Shown here: piece after piece, positions 17,267 through 25,762 of the stretch
Layout: each line of letters starts with the position of its first letter
Position numbering within the stretch: the stretch's first letter is position 1
Origin: Anabaena sp. UHCC 0187
GTDB taxonomy: Bacteria > Cyanobacteriota > Cyanobacteriia > Cyanobacteriales > Nostocaceae
Direction: 5' to 3'
Length of the DNA: 64,000 nucleotides
Assembly: GCF_009712035.1 (NCBI RefSeq)
Contig: NZ_VILB01000001.1
Coordinates: 1 to 64,000, forward strand
Program-made: the position numbers and the translations under genes
The notes under the pieces: model-generated
Seen by the model: the letters and a program-made list of their open reading frames with translations, nothing else
Told to the model about the DNA's origin: nothing
Database searches by the model: none

Positions 17267-18916
17267 ACTAACACCCCCATTCATATCGCTGGTGAATCAC
17301 ATCACCACGAACCGCCCCAAACCTGGAGAACATACTTCAGCTTTAGTACCGACCATAAAGTTATCGGTATTCAATACCTCGTTACTTCCTTTATCTTTTT
17401 CCTTGTTGGTGGCATCTTCGCCATGATTTTGCGGGGAGAACTCATTACCCCCGAAGCTGATTTAATTGACCGCACAGTCTACAACGGAATGTTCACCATG
17501 CACGGAACAGTGATGCTGTTTCTGTGGACATTTCCCTCCCTTGTTGGTATGGCTAACTACCTCGTTCCCCTGATGATTGGGGCGCGAGATATGGCATTCC
17601 CCCGCTTGAACGCTGTCGCTTTTTGGATGGTTCCCGTGGTGGGAATTCTCCTCATGTCCAGCTTCTTCGTTCCCGGTGGCCCTGCTCAATCTGGCTGGTG
17701 GGCATATCCCCCCGTTAGTACCCAAAACCCCACGGGAAACTTGATTAATGGTCAAGTTCTGTGGTTATTAGCGGTGGCGATTTCCGGTGTCTCTTCCATT
17801 ATGGGTGCGGTGAATTTTGTCACCACCATTGTGAAAATGCGAGCGCCAGGAATGGGTTATTTTAGAATGCCTCTCTTTGTTTGGGCAGTATTCAGCGCTC
17901 AAATTATCCAATTATTTGGACTGCCAGCTTTAACCGCCGGGGCGGTCATGTTGCTTCTTGATATTACAGTGGGAACTGCCTTTTTTGATCCTACTAAAGG
18001 CGGAAATCCGGTGATGTTCCAGCATTATTTCTGGTTCTATTCTCACCCTGCGGTATATGTCATCATTTTGCCTATCTTCGGGATTTTCTCGGAAATCTTT
18101 CCCGTTTATTCCCGCAAACCTTTATTTGGTTACAAAGTCGTTGCTGTTTCTTCAATGTTAATTGCTGTAGTTAGCGGCATTGTTTGGGTACACCATATGT
18201 ATGTGAGTGGTACTCCTGGTTGGCTACGGTTATTTTTCATGGTGACAACCATGTTTGTATCTATTCCCACAGGGATTAAGGTATTTGCTTGGGTGGCAAC
18301 TATTTGGGGTGGCAAAATTCGCTTAACTACACCAATGTTATTTGCTTTGGGTGGTTTGGTAATGTTTGTATTTGCTGGGATTACAGGAATTATGCTTTCT
18401 TCTGTTCCAGTGGATGTTCATGTTAACAATACCTATTTTGTAGTTGGTCATTTCCATTATGTTCTCTATGGAACTGTGACGATGGGAATGTATGCCGCTA
18501 TCTATCATTGGTTTCCCAAAATGACGGGGAGAATGTTCCACGAAGGTTGGGGACAAGTCCATTTTTGGTTAGCATTTATCGGCACAAATTTGAATTTCTT
18601 ACCCATGCACCCATTAGGTTTGCAAGGGATGTTACGTCGTGCTGCTTCCTATGCACCTGAATTAGTTGGTTGGAATATTGTTGCTAGTTTGGGTTCTTTC
18701 CTATTAGGAATGTCTACTCTTCCTTTCATTTTCAATATGTTGATTTCTTGGATGGACGGAGAAAAAGCTTCTGCTAATCCTTGGAGAGCAATTGGTTTGG
18801 AATGGACTATTTCTTCTCCTCCTCCTGTTGAGAATTTTGAAGAAATTCCGATTGTTACTTGCGAACCTTATGGTTATGGCAAATCTGAATTAATGGCATC
18901 TTCTGAACATGAGTAA
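17264..18916 (+). CDS. ctaD: Heme-copper oxidase subunit I, A2 type (ARTO)
   Basis: The 550-residue catalytic subunit with twelve transmembrane helices. Heme and CuB ligands are visible: MHGTVMLFLW (low-spin heme His), FYSHPAVYVIILP (CuB His and the cross-linked Tyr), HHMYVSGTPGW (two CuB His) and VGHFHYVLYG (heme His pair). The HPAVY sequence has Ala in place of the D-channel Glu of HPEVY and has the YSHP motif, which defines A2-type oxidases. It reduces oxygen to water while pumping protons. It sits between ctaC (56 bp) and ctaE (about 110 bp, including a palindromic-ended repeat). Confidence 0.95.
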   Translation: MTNTPIHIAGESHHHEPPQTWRTYFSFSTDHKVIGIQYLVTSFIFFLVGGIFAMILRGELITPEADLIDRTVYNGMFTMHGTVMLFLWTFPSLVGMANYLVPLMIGARDMAFPRLNAVAFWMVPVVGILLMSSFFVPGGPAQSGWWAYPPVSTQNPTGNLINGQVLWLLAVAISGVSSIMGAVNFVTTIVKMRAPGMGYFRMPLFVWAVFSAQIIQLFGLPALTAGAVMLLLDITVGTAFFDPTKGGNPVMFQHYFWFYSHPAVYVIILPIFGIFSEIFPVYSRKPLFGYKVVAVSSMLIAVVSGIVWVHHMYVSGTPGWLRLFFMVTTMFVSIPTGIKVFAWVATIWGGKIRLTTPMLFALGGLVMFVFAGITGIMLSSVPVDVHVNNTYFVVGHFHYVLYGTVTMGMYAAIYHWFPKMTGRMFHEGWGQVHFWLAFIGTNLNFLPMHPLGLQGMLRRAASYAPELVGWNIVASLGSFLLGMSTLPFIFNMLISWMDGEKASANPWRAIGLEWTISSPPPVENFEEIPIVTCEPYGYGKSELMASSEHE

Positions 18917-18929
18917 TTTGTCAATTTCT

Positions 18930-18994
18930 AGATCCCCGACTTCTGGCATTAATTCATAATTTATTAACAAGATCAAAAAAGAAGTCGGGGATCT
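18930..18994. repeat. 65-bp palindromic-ended repeat, copy A
   Basis: The 15-bp arms AGATCCCCGACTTCT and AGAAGTCGGGGATCT are perfect inverted repeats enclosing 35 bp. The core, containing AATTCATAATTTATTAACAAG, is shared with the copies at 40112-40178 (inverted) and 41790-41855. It looks like a small non-autonomous mobile repeat. It lies between ctaD and ctaE, where the hairpin could attenuate transcription. Confidence 0.9.
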
Positions 18995-19025
18995 TCTTTC
19001 TCACTAATTTATTCAATTGGAAATT

Positions 19026-19634
19026 ATGATGGATAGTTCTATTTCTTCAGAAGAGTTACAGCCTCACCACAGTCATGAACACGAACATGATGAAGAAGGC
19101 AATAAAATGTTTGGTTTTATTGTGTTTCTGTTATCAGAAAGTGTCATTTTCTTGAGTTTCTTTGCTGGCTATATTATCTACAAAACTTCTGCTGTTAATT
19201 GGTTGCCGGCTGGTGTTTCTGGTTTGGAAATAAAAGAACCTAGCATTAATACTGTCGTTTTAGTTGCTAGTAGTTTTGTGATTTATTTTGCAGAGAAAGC
19301 CCTAGAAAGACATGATTTAAAGACTTATCGTCTGTTGTTGTTTTTAACAATGGCTATGGGTGGTTATTTCCTCTATGGACAAGCGGTGGAATGGAGTCAA
19401 CTGGAATTTGGCTTTACTTCTGGTACTTTTGGAGGAATGTTTTATCTATTAACTGGTTTTCATGGTTTGCACGTTTTCACGGGTATTCTGTTACAGTTAA
19501 TTGTGTTGTTGCGTTCTTTCATTCCTGGTAATTTTGATAATGGACATTTCGGGATAAATGCCACTTCTTTGTTTTGGCACTTTGTTGATGTTATCTGGAT
19601 TGTTTTGTTTTTGCTTATCTACGTTTGGCAGTAG
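19026..19634 (+). CDS. ctaE: Cytochrome oxidase subunit III (ARTO)
   Basis: A subunit III of about 202 residues with five transmembrane helices. MFGFIVFLLSESVIFLSFF carries the conserved Glu of the second helix, and FYLLTGFHGLHVFTG and LFWHFVDVIWIVLF are the family signatures. A His-rich hydrophilic N-terminus (PHHSHEHEHDEE) precedes helix 1 and may bind metal or simply be a tail. The start is ATG 19026 or 19029; a TTG at 19017 is less likely. It is the last gene of the operon, closed by the hairpin at 19651-19698. Confidence 0.92.
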   Translation: MMDSSISSEELQPHHSHEHEHDEEGNKMFGFIVFLLSESVIFLSFFAGYIIYKTSAVNWLPAGVSGLEIKEPSINTVVLVASSFVIYFAEKALERHDLKTYRLLLFLTMAMGGYFLYGQAVEWSQLEFGFTSGTFGGMFYLLTGFHGLHVFTGILLQLIVLLRSFIPGNFDNGHFGINATSLFWHFVDVIWIVLFLLIYVWQ

Positions 19635-19650
19635 GGAAAGAATAGGATTG

Positions 19651-19698
19651 ATTATTGGTTCGTAGTTGGTGCTAAAGTGCTGACTACGAACCAATAAT
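19651..19698. terminator. Perfect 16-bp hairpin after ctaE
   Basis: ATTATTGGTTCGTAGT pairs perfectly with ACTACGAACCAATAAT over a 16-nt loop. It follows the ctaE stop by 16 bp and lies 38 bp before the end of the convergent gene, so it probably serves as a bidirectional terminator. The TTCGTAGT...ACTACGAA core resembles palindromic dispersed repeats of Nostocales. Confidence 0.65.
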
Positions 19699-19736
19699 AT
19701 ATACTCAAACTCATTTGTTTAAATATAAAATTTTTG

Positions 19737-20264
19737 TTATAAGTATTTTTCACCCCATTCTTGAGTCGTTTGCTTGTATTGCTCACTTACTTGATCAATA
19801 TACTTTGCTGCAATCTGCCGCATATTGCTTTTGTTAGGATCTTCTTTAGCTTTACTAAATTCTTCAAAAACCCCATTACATTGTATGAATATTTTTATAG
19901 CTTCTATTAACTTATTATCATCTAAAGTACATAGTTCATAATGTAAATGGGCTACTGTAGGTATAGGAAAATTATCATCTTTTACTTGTTTTACTTCAAT
20001 TCCTGTGTTAGTAAAGCAGCATTCATTAAAGCCAAGCAATCTCACATTCTCTATACTTTTTTTTCTGAGCAAACTCATACCTAAAGAAATTTTCTCTAGG
20101 TCTTCAGGAGATGAAGGTAGCCATAAGGATGGAAAACCATTCCCACCCTTAATATCTTTTAAATATTTCTCAGTATGTTCTGGAGATAGAATCCCCTTCT
20201 GCCCTTTACCTATTGCCCATGTAGCAAGGTTATCAACACGCCTGTAGTAACGTAACTCACTCAC
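19737..20264 (-). CDS. Unknown protein, third gene of TIGR04255 cassette
   Basis: A 175-residue soluble protein that I do not recognise. It begins MSELRYYRRVDNLATWAIGK, has a Trp/Pro-rich segment (FPSLWLPSSPEDLEK) and ends in a helical, Lys/Glu-rich part. There is no signal peptide, membrane helix or evident catalytic motif. It starts three bases after the stop of the 178-aa gene and is clearly the last cistron of a three-gene unit. A function linked to the TIGR04255 protein (possibly in defence or a toxin-antitoxin-like system) is only inferred from this packing. Confidence 0.7.
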   Translation of the reverse strand: MSELRYYRRVDNLATWAIGKGQKGILSPEHTEKYLKDIKGGNGFPSLWLPSSPEDLEKISLGMSLLRKKSIENVRLLGFNECCFTNTGIEVKQVKDDNFPIPTVAHLHYELCTLDDNKLIEAIKIFIQCNGVFEEFSKAKEDPNKSNMRQIAAKYIDQVSEQYKQTTQEWGEKYL

Positions 20265-20267
20265 ACC

Positions 20268-20804
20268 TTATAGCGACTCCAAGTATTCACGTACAGATGT
20301 ATTTTCTTCATTTTTAAGCAAATTCTTGGCTTCTGCAAGTATTTCTTCGGCAATTTCTACTTCACCTAATCCAAAACTTATTGCTTCTAGTCCAGAATAT
20401 CTTACTTCTGCTTTATGATGTTGAAGAAGTATTCTGATAATATCAGCCGCATCTTTAGCATAAGCTTCTATTTCTAAAAGAGGTTCAGTGAGTCTTGCTA
20501 TAGCCATTAATCGGAAAATGTCTAGTTTATTAAGCAATTGCTTGAGCATCTTGACATCTTCCGTGGAAAGTGGATATCTGCCTTCCATCAGTTGATCTCT
20601 AATCTCTTCTACTCTATCCTCAAATTCAGAAATATTTGAACTGGAGCATAAATAGATAAATGTATTATACTTCCATGCAAAAACTTCTAAACTGCGTTTT
20701 TTAGCCTCTAAAAAAGCTTTATCCTTATAATGTTCTGGACGACTTCTACCGCTAGATTTAGTGCCTCTAAATTGTCCGGTGTTTGGATTGATTACTGTTC
20801 TCAT
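20268..20804 (-). CDS. Unknown helical protein, middle gene of TIGR04255 cassette
   Basis: A 178-residue protein, mostly alpha-helical by composition. The N-terminal 25 residues are basic and disordered-looking (NTGQFRGTKSSGRSRPEHYK); the rest has leucine-rich helical stretches such as LKQLLNKLDIFRLMAIARL. I recognise no family. Its start overlaps the stop of the TIGR04255 gene by four bases (ATGA), implying coupled translation, and the next gene starts three bases after it. Confidence 0.7.
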   Translation of the reverse strand: MRTVINPNTGQFRGTKSSGRSRPEHYKDKAFLEAKKRSLEVFAWKYNTFIYLCSSSNISEFEDRVEEIRDQLMEGRYPLSTEDVKMLKQLLNKLDIFRLMAIARLTEPLLEIEAYAKDAADIIRILLQHHKAEVRYSGLEAISFGLGEVEIAEEILAEAKNLLKNEENTSVREYLESL

Positions 20805-21574
20805 TTGAAAAGCTCCTCTGCTGTTTCAGTGATACTTTTAAAAAATATCTCGTCTCTCAACCTTCGCAAATTTTCTTCAAAAATCATTTTAATTGTTTGA
20901 TCATCATTAGCTTCTAGATTAACTTCTTGAAAAACATCAATATCAAATATTAAAGGATATGCTTTTTCTCCTTTCTCATTGTCTGTAACCTCACCAATTG
21001 TTTGATTGACAATTGCTCGTGATGGTTCGTATTCTGGATGACATACTCTTACTTGCATAAAATACCCTTCCATTGTTACCTTTAAATCATCTGGTATTCC
21101 CGGTAGTATTTTGATGTAATTATTTAATTCTATATCTCCTTCAGCAGGTATCATGATTTGGTTTATATAGCGTAAACCTAGACGAGTTACTTGTGTAGGA
21201 AATGTAATTTCAGCATATTTCTGCCAAAGCTGATATGCTTCTTTATAAAATTTTTCCCATCCTTCATAAGGTTTTAATTTGCTGAATGTAAACCCGTTTA
21301 ATTTGGCTTGAATAATTCTTTTTTTATCCTCAGATAGAAAAATATATCCTTCTGGTTTATTAGATATTGACAATGACTGAGGATTTATTATTTCATCAGG
21401 ATTTTCTAAATTAAATTCAATACCTCCTTGAAATGCCATTCTTTGTTGACGATTAGGAAAAGATTCCTTAATTTCTTCATGAATATCTAACAGTCTTGTC
21501 TGCTCAAAATCGTCATCTACATTGACCGTAATATCAAGGATTGCTTCAGTAATAGGTGAATTAGGAAATCTCAT
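20801..21574 (-). CDS. TIGR04255 family protein
   Basis: A 257-residue protein matching the sporadically distributed TIGR04255 family: N-terminal FPNSPITEAILDITVN, the middle motif TRLGLRYINQIMIP, and a C-terminal IFDIDVFQEV. The family is scattered across bacteria and has no demonstrated biochemical function; patchy distribution and clustering with unrelated small genes suggest an accessory or defence role. It leads the three-gene cassette, with 350 bp of AT-rich DNA upstream that carries three GTATACAA motifs. Confidence 0.82.
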   Translation of the reverse strand: MRFPNSPITEAILDITVNVDDDFEQTRLLDIHEEIKESFPNRQQRMAFQGGIEFNLENPDEIINPQSLSISNKPEGYIFLSEDKKRIIQAKLNGFTFSKLKPYEGWEKFYKEAYQLWQKYAEITFPTQVTRLGLRYINQIMIPAEGDIELNNYIKILPGIPDDLKVTMEGYFMQVRVCHPEYEPSRAIVNQTIGEVTDNEKGEKAYPLIFDIDVFQEVNLEANDDQTIKMIFEENLRRLRDEIFFKSITETAEELFK

Positions 21575-21928
21575 TTTTCATTTCTTCAACAAACCAATGA
21601 ATATTGATAAAATCTGTCCTTATTTAGAGTATACAAAAACTGTGATAATTTTTTTGTATAACTAAATATTTCTTATTATATCACAATAGATTCAGTTGGA
21701 AATAGAAAATTGATCATCTTATTTTTATATTAACCAATCCTAGCGATATAGTATACAAGTTCAACACAATTTATTATAAATTGTAAAAGCACATTATAAT
21801 ACCTAAGCTTTGTATACAAAAGGTAAAATTTATCATATATAAGTTGAGCAAAACTTAAAAAAGCCAAAATTGTAATATTGCTTATTTTAGAACATATATA
21901 CTATACTAAAGCAACTGTTTAATAAAAC
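21575..21928. other. AT-rich promoter region with three GTATACAA boxes
   Basis: No gene is seen. GTATACAA occurs at 21629, 21751 and 21812-21819; the last is part of the palindrome TTTGTATACAAA. The spacer is much richer in A+T than the flanking genes and should hold the promoter of the TIGR04255 cassette on the minus strand. Confidence 0.45.
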
Positions 21929-22150
21929 TTACTTTATCTGCTTAATATCACGAGGTGGTATTTCATCTGCTGTTAAAGTCACAATTTTACCATCTCGCAA
22001 AATACTAATTGATTCTCCTAACCTACGATGTCTTTCTATAGCATTTGCAATAGCAAATTTCACACCAGCATCAATTTTTTGATAAAGTTCTGTATGATTA
22101 ATTCGAGCTTCTTTATTTTGCTGTGATTTGATTTCAGATTCCGTATTCAT
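21929..22150 (-). CDS. Small conserved cyanobacterial protein
   Basis: A 73-residue protein with a Gln/Lys-rich N-terminus, a helix (YQKIDAGVKFAIANAIERHR) and a short C-terminal strand-rich part (ILRDGKIVTLTADEIPP). It resembles small orphan proteins common in cyanobacterial accessory regions; no function is known to me. It is divergent from the DNA methyltransferase gene, 78 bp apart, so the two promoters are back to back. A regulator or antitoxin is conceivable, but no helix-turn-helix can be pointed to. Confidence 0.6.
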   Translation of the reverse strand: MNTESEIKSQQNKEARINHTELYQKIDAGVKFAIANAIERHRRLGESISILRDGKIVTLTADEIPPRDIKQIK

Positions 22151-22228
22151 AAATTATCACTTCCTGATTTTCATCTAACTTAGCATTTTTAGCTATAATA
22201 TATCATCTTAATAAATTATACTTGCCAA

Positions 22229-23404
22229 ATGATCAATAATCAACCTATTTGCATTTCCCTATTCACAGGTGCTTATGGCTTAGATTTAGGACTAGAACAA
22301 GCCGGATTTCATACTGTTAGTGTAGTTGAAAAAGATAAAGATGCAGTCAAAACAATTGCTCTTAATAGACCTTATCTCCAAGAAAGTGCTATTCCCAGAG
22401 AATTAGAAAAAGTTACTTCCCAACAATTACTAGAAGAAGGAGGAAGAGTTTTAAATTTAGGTCGGGCTTTACTTCCGGGAGAAATAGATTTAGTCACGGG
22501 TGGTCCCCCTTGTCAGCCATTTAGTACCGCAGGAAAACGGGGTTCAGTTATGGACCCGCGCGGGAGTTTATTTATGGATTTTATTCGCATTGTCAAAGAA
22601 GTCCAACCTCGATTTTTCTTAATGGAAAATGTCAGAGGTTTACTTTCTGCTTCTTTGCGTCATCGTCCTATTAATCAAAGAGGAAAAGATTACCCAGCTT
22701 TAGAACTTGATGAGATGAATGGTGCGGCTTTAAAAGTCGTTTTAGCAGAAATGAAGGAATTAGGCTACAACGTAGTTTATAACCTATTAGAAGCCGCAGA
22801 TTATGGTGTTCCCCAAAATAGATCCCGTGTGGTTTTTATTGGTTCTAGAGATGGTGAAACTGCTACATTTCCTCTCGCTAAATATAGTAAAGATGGTAAA
22901 TTTTTACCAAAGTGGAGAACTTTAAAAGATGCCTTAATAGATTTTGTGGATGTTCAACCAGAATTTATTAGTTATTCAGAAAATAGGCTGAAGTTTTTAA
23001 GATTATTAGACGCAGGACAAAATTGGAAAAATTTACCAGAAGAATTACAAAGAGAAGCAATGGGAGGTGCTTATAATTCCGGTGGAGGAAAAGTTGGTTT
23101 TTACAGAAGACTATCTTGGGATAAACCTTCACCAACTATCACAACCAGTCCCCAACAAAAAGCTACAGATATGTGTCACCCTGTGGAACTTCGTCCTTTA
23201 ACTGTGGGCGAGTCTGCCAAAATTCAAACTTTTCCTGATGATTGGATTTTTCATGGTTCGATAAGTTCTAAATACAAACAAATTGGTAATGCAGTTCCGG
23301 TATTACTCGCTAAAGAACTGGGTGAATATCTGATTAATTTAATGCAGGGAAATCAACCAAAAGGAAAAGAAGTTACTGAACAACTTTCTCTATTTTCTTT
23401 ATAG
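22229..23404 (+). CDS. DNA (cytosine-5)-methyltransferase
   Basis: A 391-residue C5 methyltransferase with all key motifs in order. Motif I is LFTGAYGLDLGLEQAGF, and motif IV is TGGPPCQPFSTAG with the catalytic Cys at about residue 95. Motif VI is MENVRGLL (Glu about 133), motif VIII is QNRSRVVFIGSR, and motif X is YKQIGNAVPVLLAKEL. The target-recognition region (about residues 240-310) is too divergent to read a specificity. Its stop lies three bases from the end of the convergent 264-aa gene, a putative restriction enzyme. It could also act as an orphan methylase. Confidence 0.95.
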   Translation: MINNQPICISLFTGAYGLDLGLEQAGFHTVSVVEKDKDAVKTIALNRPYLQESAIPRELEKVTSQQLLEEGGRVLNLGRALLPGEIDLVTGGPPCQPFSTAGKRGSVMDPRGSLFMDFIRIVKEVQPRFFLMENVRGLLSASLRHRPINQRGKDYPALELDEMNGAALKVVLAEMKELGYNVVYNLLEAADYGVPQNRSRVVFIGSRDGETATFPLAKYSKDGKFLPKWRTLKDALIDFVDVQPEFISYSENRLKFLRLLDAGQNWKNLPEELQREAMGGAYNSGGGKVGFYRRLSWDKPSPTITTSPQQKATDMCHPVELRPLTVGESAKIQTFPDDWIFHGSISSKYKQIGNAVPVLLAKELGEYLINLMQGNQPKGKEVTEQLSLFSL

Positions 23405-23407
23405 AAT

Positions 23408-24202
23408 TTACTTTGCAGCTAACTCAGCAAATTCATTATCAATTCTCTGTAGCATCTTTCTGATATGGTTCTCAATTAGCTCATATTCAAGATGAATCAT
23501 ATCCCAAAATTCTTTACCAGCTATGCGAGGAATTTTAGAGTCGTTAAATGTCCATGAACCTAAATTAAAAGCAGATATAAATAAGGGATTTTCATGAATC
23601 CCTAATTCTTTTTTCGCTCTATTTGTTTGTGAACCAGTTAAAGTACCCTTTAAAGTTTTTAACTGTGCAAACTTAATTTTTGAGTCTGTTTGTAGAACAA
23701 TATCTATTCCCTTAATTTTGATTCCAAATTCAAATTCAGGTACAATTACATAAGGGCTAATATCAGCTATTTCTTCCCAAAGTTGCCCCATTTTTGTACT
23801 AAGGCTTCTTGTAACTGAGTTGCTAGTAACTAATAACTTTGCTCCACATAGTTCAAAAAGATTACGTGGATTAGGATGATGCTCAAGTATTGAACTTTTA
23901 TTTTTAAAATCTGTTCTTAACCAGTCAATAAACTCATCTGCAAACTGCTCAGTTTTACTGCTAATTAAATTAGATTGAGTCTCTAACTCTAGAACAGAGT
24001 AATTTTGATTATCTTTTTGAATTTGATATTCAAAATATGTTGATCCTATTGAGGAAATAATTTTCCCATATTGATATGCTATATGTAAATCTTCATCTAT
24101 TATATTAGTACAATCTATCAATGAAGCATGATATAAAATTAATTCTTTTCGTTCTTTTATAGAAAGTGATATGAGAGTTTCAGCAGCTAACTTGATAGAC
24201 AT
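23408..24202 (-). CDS. Putative type II restriction endonuclease
   Basis: A 264-residue protein without a family I can name with certainty. Residues about 160-185 read EFEFGIKIKGIDIVLQ then KIKFAQLKTLKG, which fits a PD-(D/E)XK core in the D-x(n)-Q-x-K form used by some restriction enzymes. It lies tail to tail with a C5 methyltransferase gene, three bases between stops, the usual layout of a type II restriction-modification pair. Both the nuclease call and the pairing are inference; the partner could have another role. Confidence 0.55.
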   Translation of the reverse strand: MSIKLAAETLISLSIKERKELILYHASLIDCTNIIDEDLHIAYQYGKIISSIGSTYFEYQIQKDNQNYSVLELETQSNLISSKTEQFADEFIDWLRTDFKNKSSILEHHPNPRNLFELCGAKLLVTSNSVTRSLSTKMGQLWEEIADISPYVIVPEFEFGIKIKGIDIVLQTDSKIKFAQLKTLKGTLTGSQTNRAKKELGIHENPLFISAFNLGSWTFNDSKIPRIAGKEFWDMIHLEYELIENHIRKMLQRIDNEFAELAAK

Positions 24203-24585
24203 AAAATATTTGCATTAACCTATTTAAACAAAATTTAGCAAATAGATATCTTTATACACTTGATATTTTCAATCAATATTCGTATACCTAAGTGAAAAAC
24301 TAAATACATTCTGGTTACTGTATCATATCAGAGAAGCATAGATATTAAATTAAAATGAAATCTGGTATTAATCCTAAACAACGGGAATTTTTTTAACCTA
24401 TCACTATCATAGGAAACACAACCAAACTTAACTTCATATATAGATGTCTATAAAATCAATCATTTGGCTAAATCTGTACTGAAAATTATCCCAAAATGAA
24501 ATATCTAACTCATCACAGCGATCGCACACCTCGTACAATAAAAGATAGATTGTTGCGAATTGTATAGTTAGGGATTATAGCTGTT
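24203..24585. other. Intergenic region, no gene seen
   Basis: AT-rich spacer between divergent genes. It contains one HIP1 octamer GCGATCGC near 24518 and short runs that do not code. It should contain the promoters of the putative endonuclease gene (minus strand) and the ABC ATPase gene (plus strand). Confidence 0.4.
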
Positions 24586-25605
24586 ATGGCTGCCGCCGTT
24601 TTCATTGAAAATCTAAAAAAAAGCTACGGTAATGTAGTCGCAGTCCAGGATGTTTCCTTTCAAGTCCAACCTGGAGAAATATTTGGTTTACTTGGCCCCA
24701 ACGGGGCAGGAAAAACAACCACCCTGCGGGCTTTGTGTACCCTGACAACCCCTGATGCTGGAAAAATTGAAGTTTCCGGCATTTCGGTCTTAGATCACCC
24801 CAAATTAGCCAGGCAAAAGTTGGGTTATGTCGCCCAGGAAGTAGCTTTGGATAAAGTCCTCACTGGCCGGGAGTTACTCCAATTACAAGCCGCGCTTTAT
24901 CATCTTCCCGGTGCGCTGATTAAACAGCGAATTAACACTATTTTGGATTTGCTGGGTTTACAAGAATACGCAGATAAAAAAACCGGCACTTATTCCGGTG
25001 GTTTACGCAAGCGGTTAGATTTAGCGGCTGGTTTACTCCATGCCCCAGATGTGCTGGTATTAGATGAACCAACCGTAGGATTAGATATTGAAAGCCGGGT
25101 TGTGGTGTGGGATTTCTTGCGTCAATTGCGGGCTGCGGGAACTACCGTTGTCATTACCAGCCATTATTTAGAAGAAGTTGACGCTTTAGCCGATAGAGTG
25201 GCAATTATAGATAGAGGTTTGGTTATTGCTAATGGTACACCATCGCAGTTAAAAGATCAGGTGGGAGGCGATCGCATCACCTTAAGAATCCGCGAATTTT
25301 CCCCCAGTGAAGAAGCCGAAACTGCGAAAAACCTCTTAGCAGCCTTACCTTTTGTCCAAGAAATCATCATCAATAGCGCCCAAGGTAACTCCCTAAATTT
25401 AGTAGTCACCCCCCAAAATGACGTTTTAATAACTATTCAACAGGCGTTAAATAATGCCAGTTTACCAATTTTTGGCATCGCCCAATCTCGTCCTAGTTTA
25501 GATGATGTTTACCTAGCTGCCACCGGAAAAACCTTAATGGATGCCGAATTAGCCGCTGTAGCCAATCGTGATCCTAAAGCTGAAAAGAAGCAGAATATGA
25601 GATAG
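24586..25605 (+). CDS. ABC-2 type transporter ATP-binding protein
   Basis: A 339-residue ATPase of the DrrA/NodI/CcmA branch that powers ABC-2 exporters. Walker A is GPNGAGKTTTLRALC (about residues 37-51), the signature YSGGLRKRLDLAAG, Walker B VLVLDEPTVGLDIES and the switch His in VITSHYLEEVD. The C-terminal 100 residues (after LKDQVGGDRITL) are the accessory domain typical of drug exporters. The membrane partner is not encoded next to it; the following gene is an unrelated cyclase-family hydrolase, so the permease must be elsewhere. Confidence 0.92.
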   Translation: MAAAVFIENLKKSYGNVVAVQDVSFQVQPGEIFGLLGPNGAGKTTTLRALCTLTTPDAGKIEVSGISVLDHPKLARQKLGYVAQEVALDKVLTGRELLQLQAALYHLPGALIKQRINTILDLLGLQEYADKKTGTYSGGLRKRLDLAAGLLHAPDVLVLDEPTVGLDIESRVVVWDFLRQLRAAGTTVVITSHYLEEVDALADRVAIIDRGLVIANGTPSQLKDQVGGDRITLRIREFSPSEEAETAKNLLAALPFVQEIIINSAQGNSLNLVVTPQNDVLITIQQALNNASLPIFGIAQSRPSLDDVYLAATGKTLMDAELAAVANRDPKAEKKQNMR

Positions 25606-25762
25606 AGATAAGTTTCCTGGATAAATAGAGGTTATCGGCATCCGGTTTGTCATAGTCTTGATTTTGAGAAAGTTTATGTAAAATTAACTCTTCCTTATTC
25701 AAGGCTTAACTTTTTTGCTGTTGACTGAGATTAAATTCACTTTTTGCTGCAACATTGAACTT

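Noticed and set aside
17462-17755. 97-codon frame opposite ctaD
   Set aside because: Lies wholly within a strongly conserved gene on the other strand.
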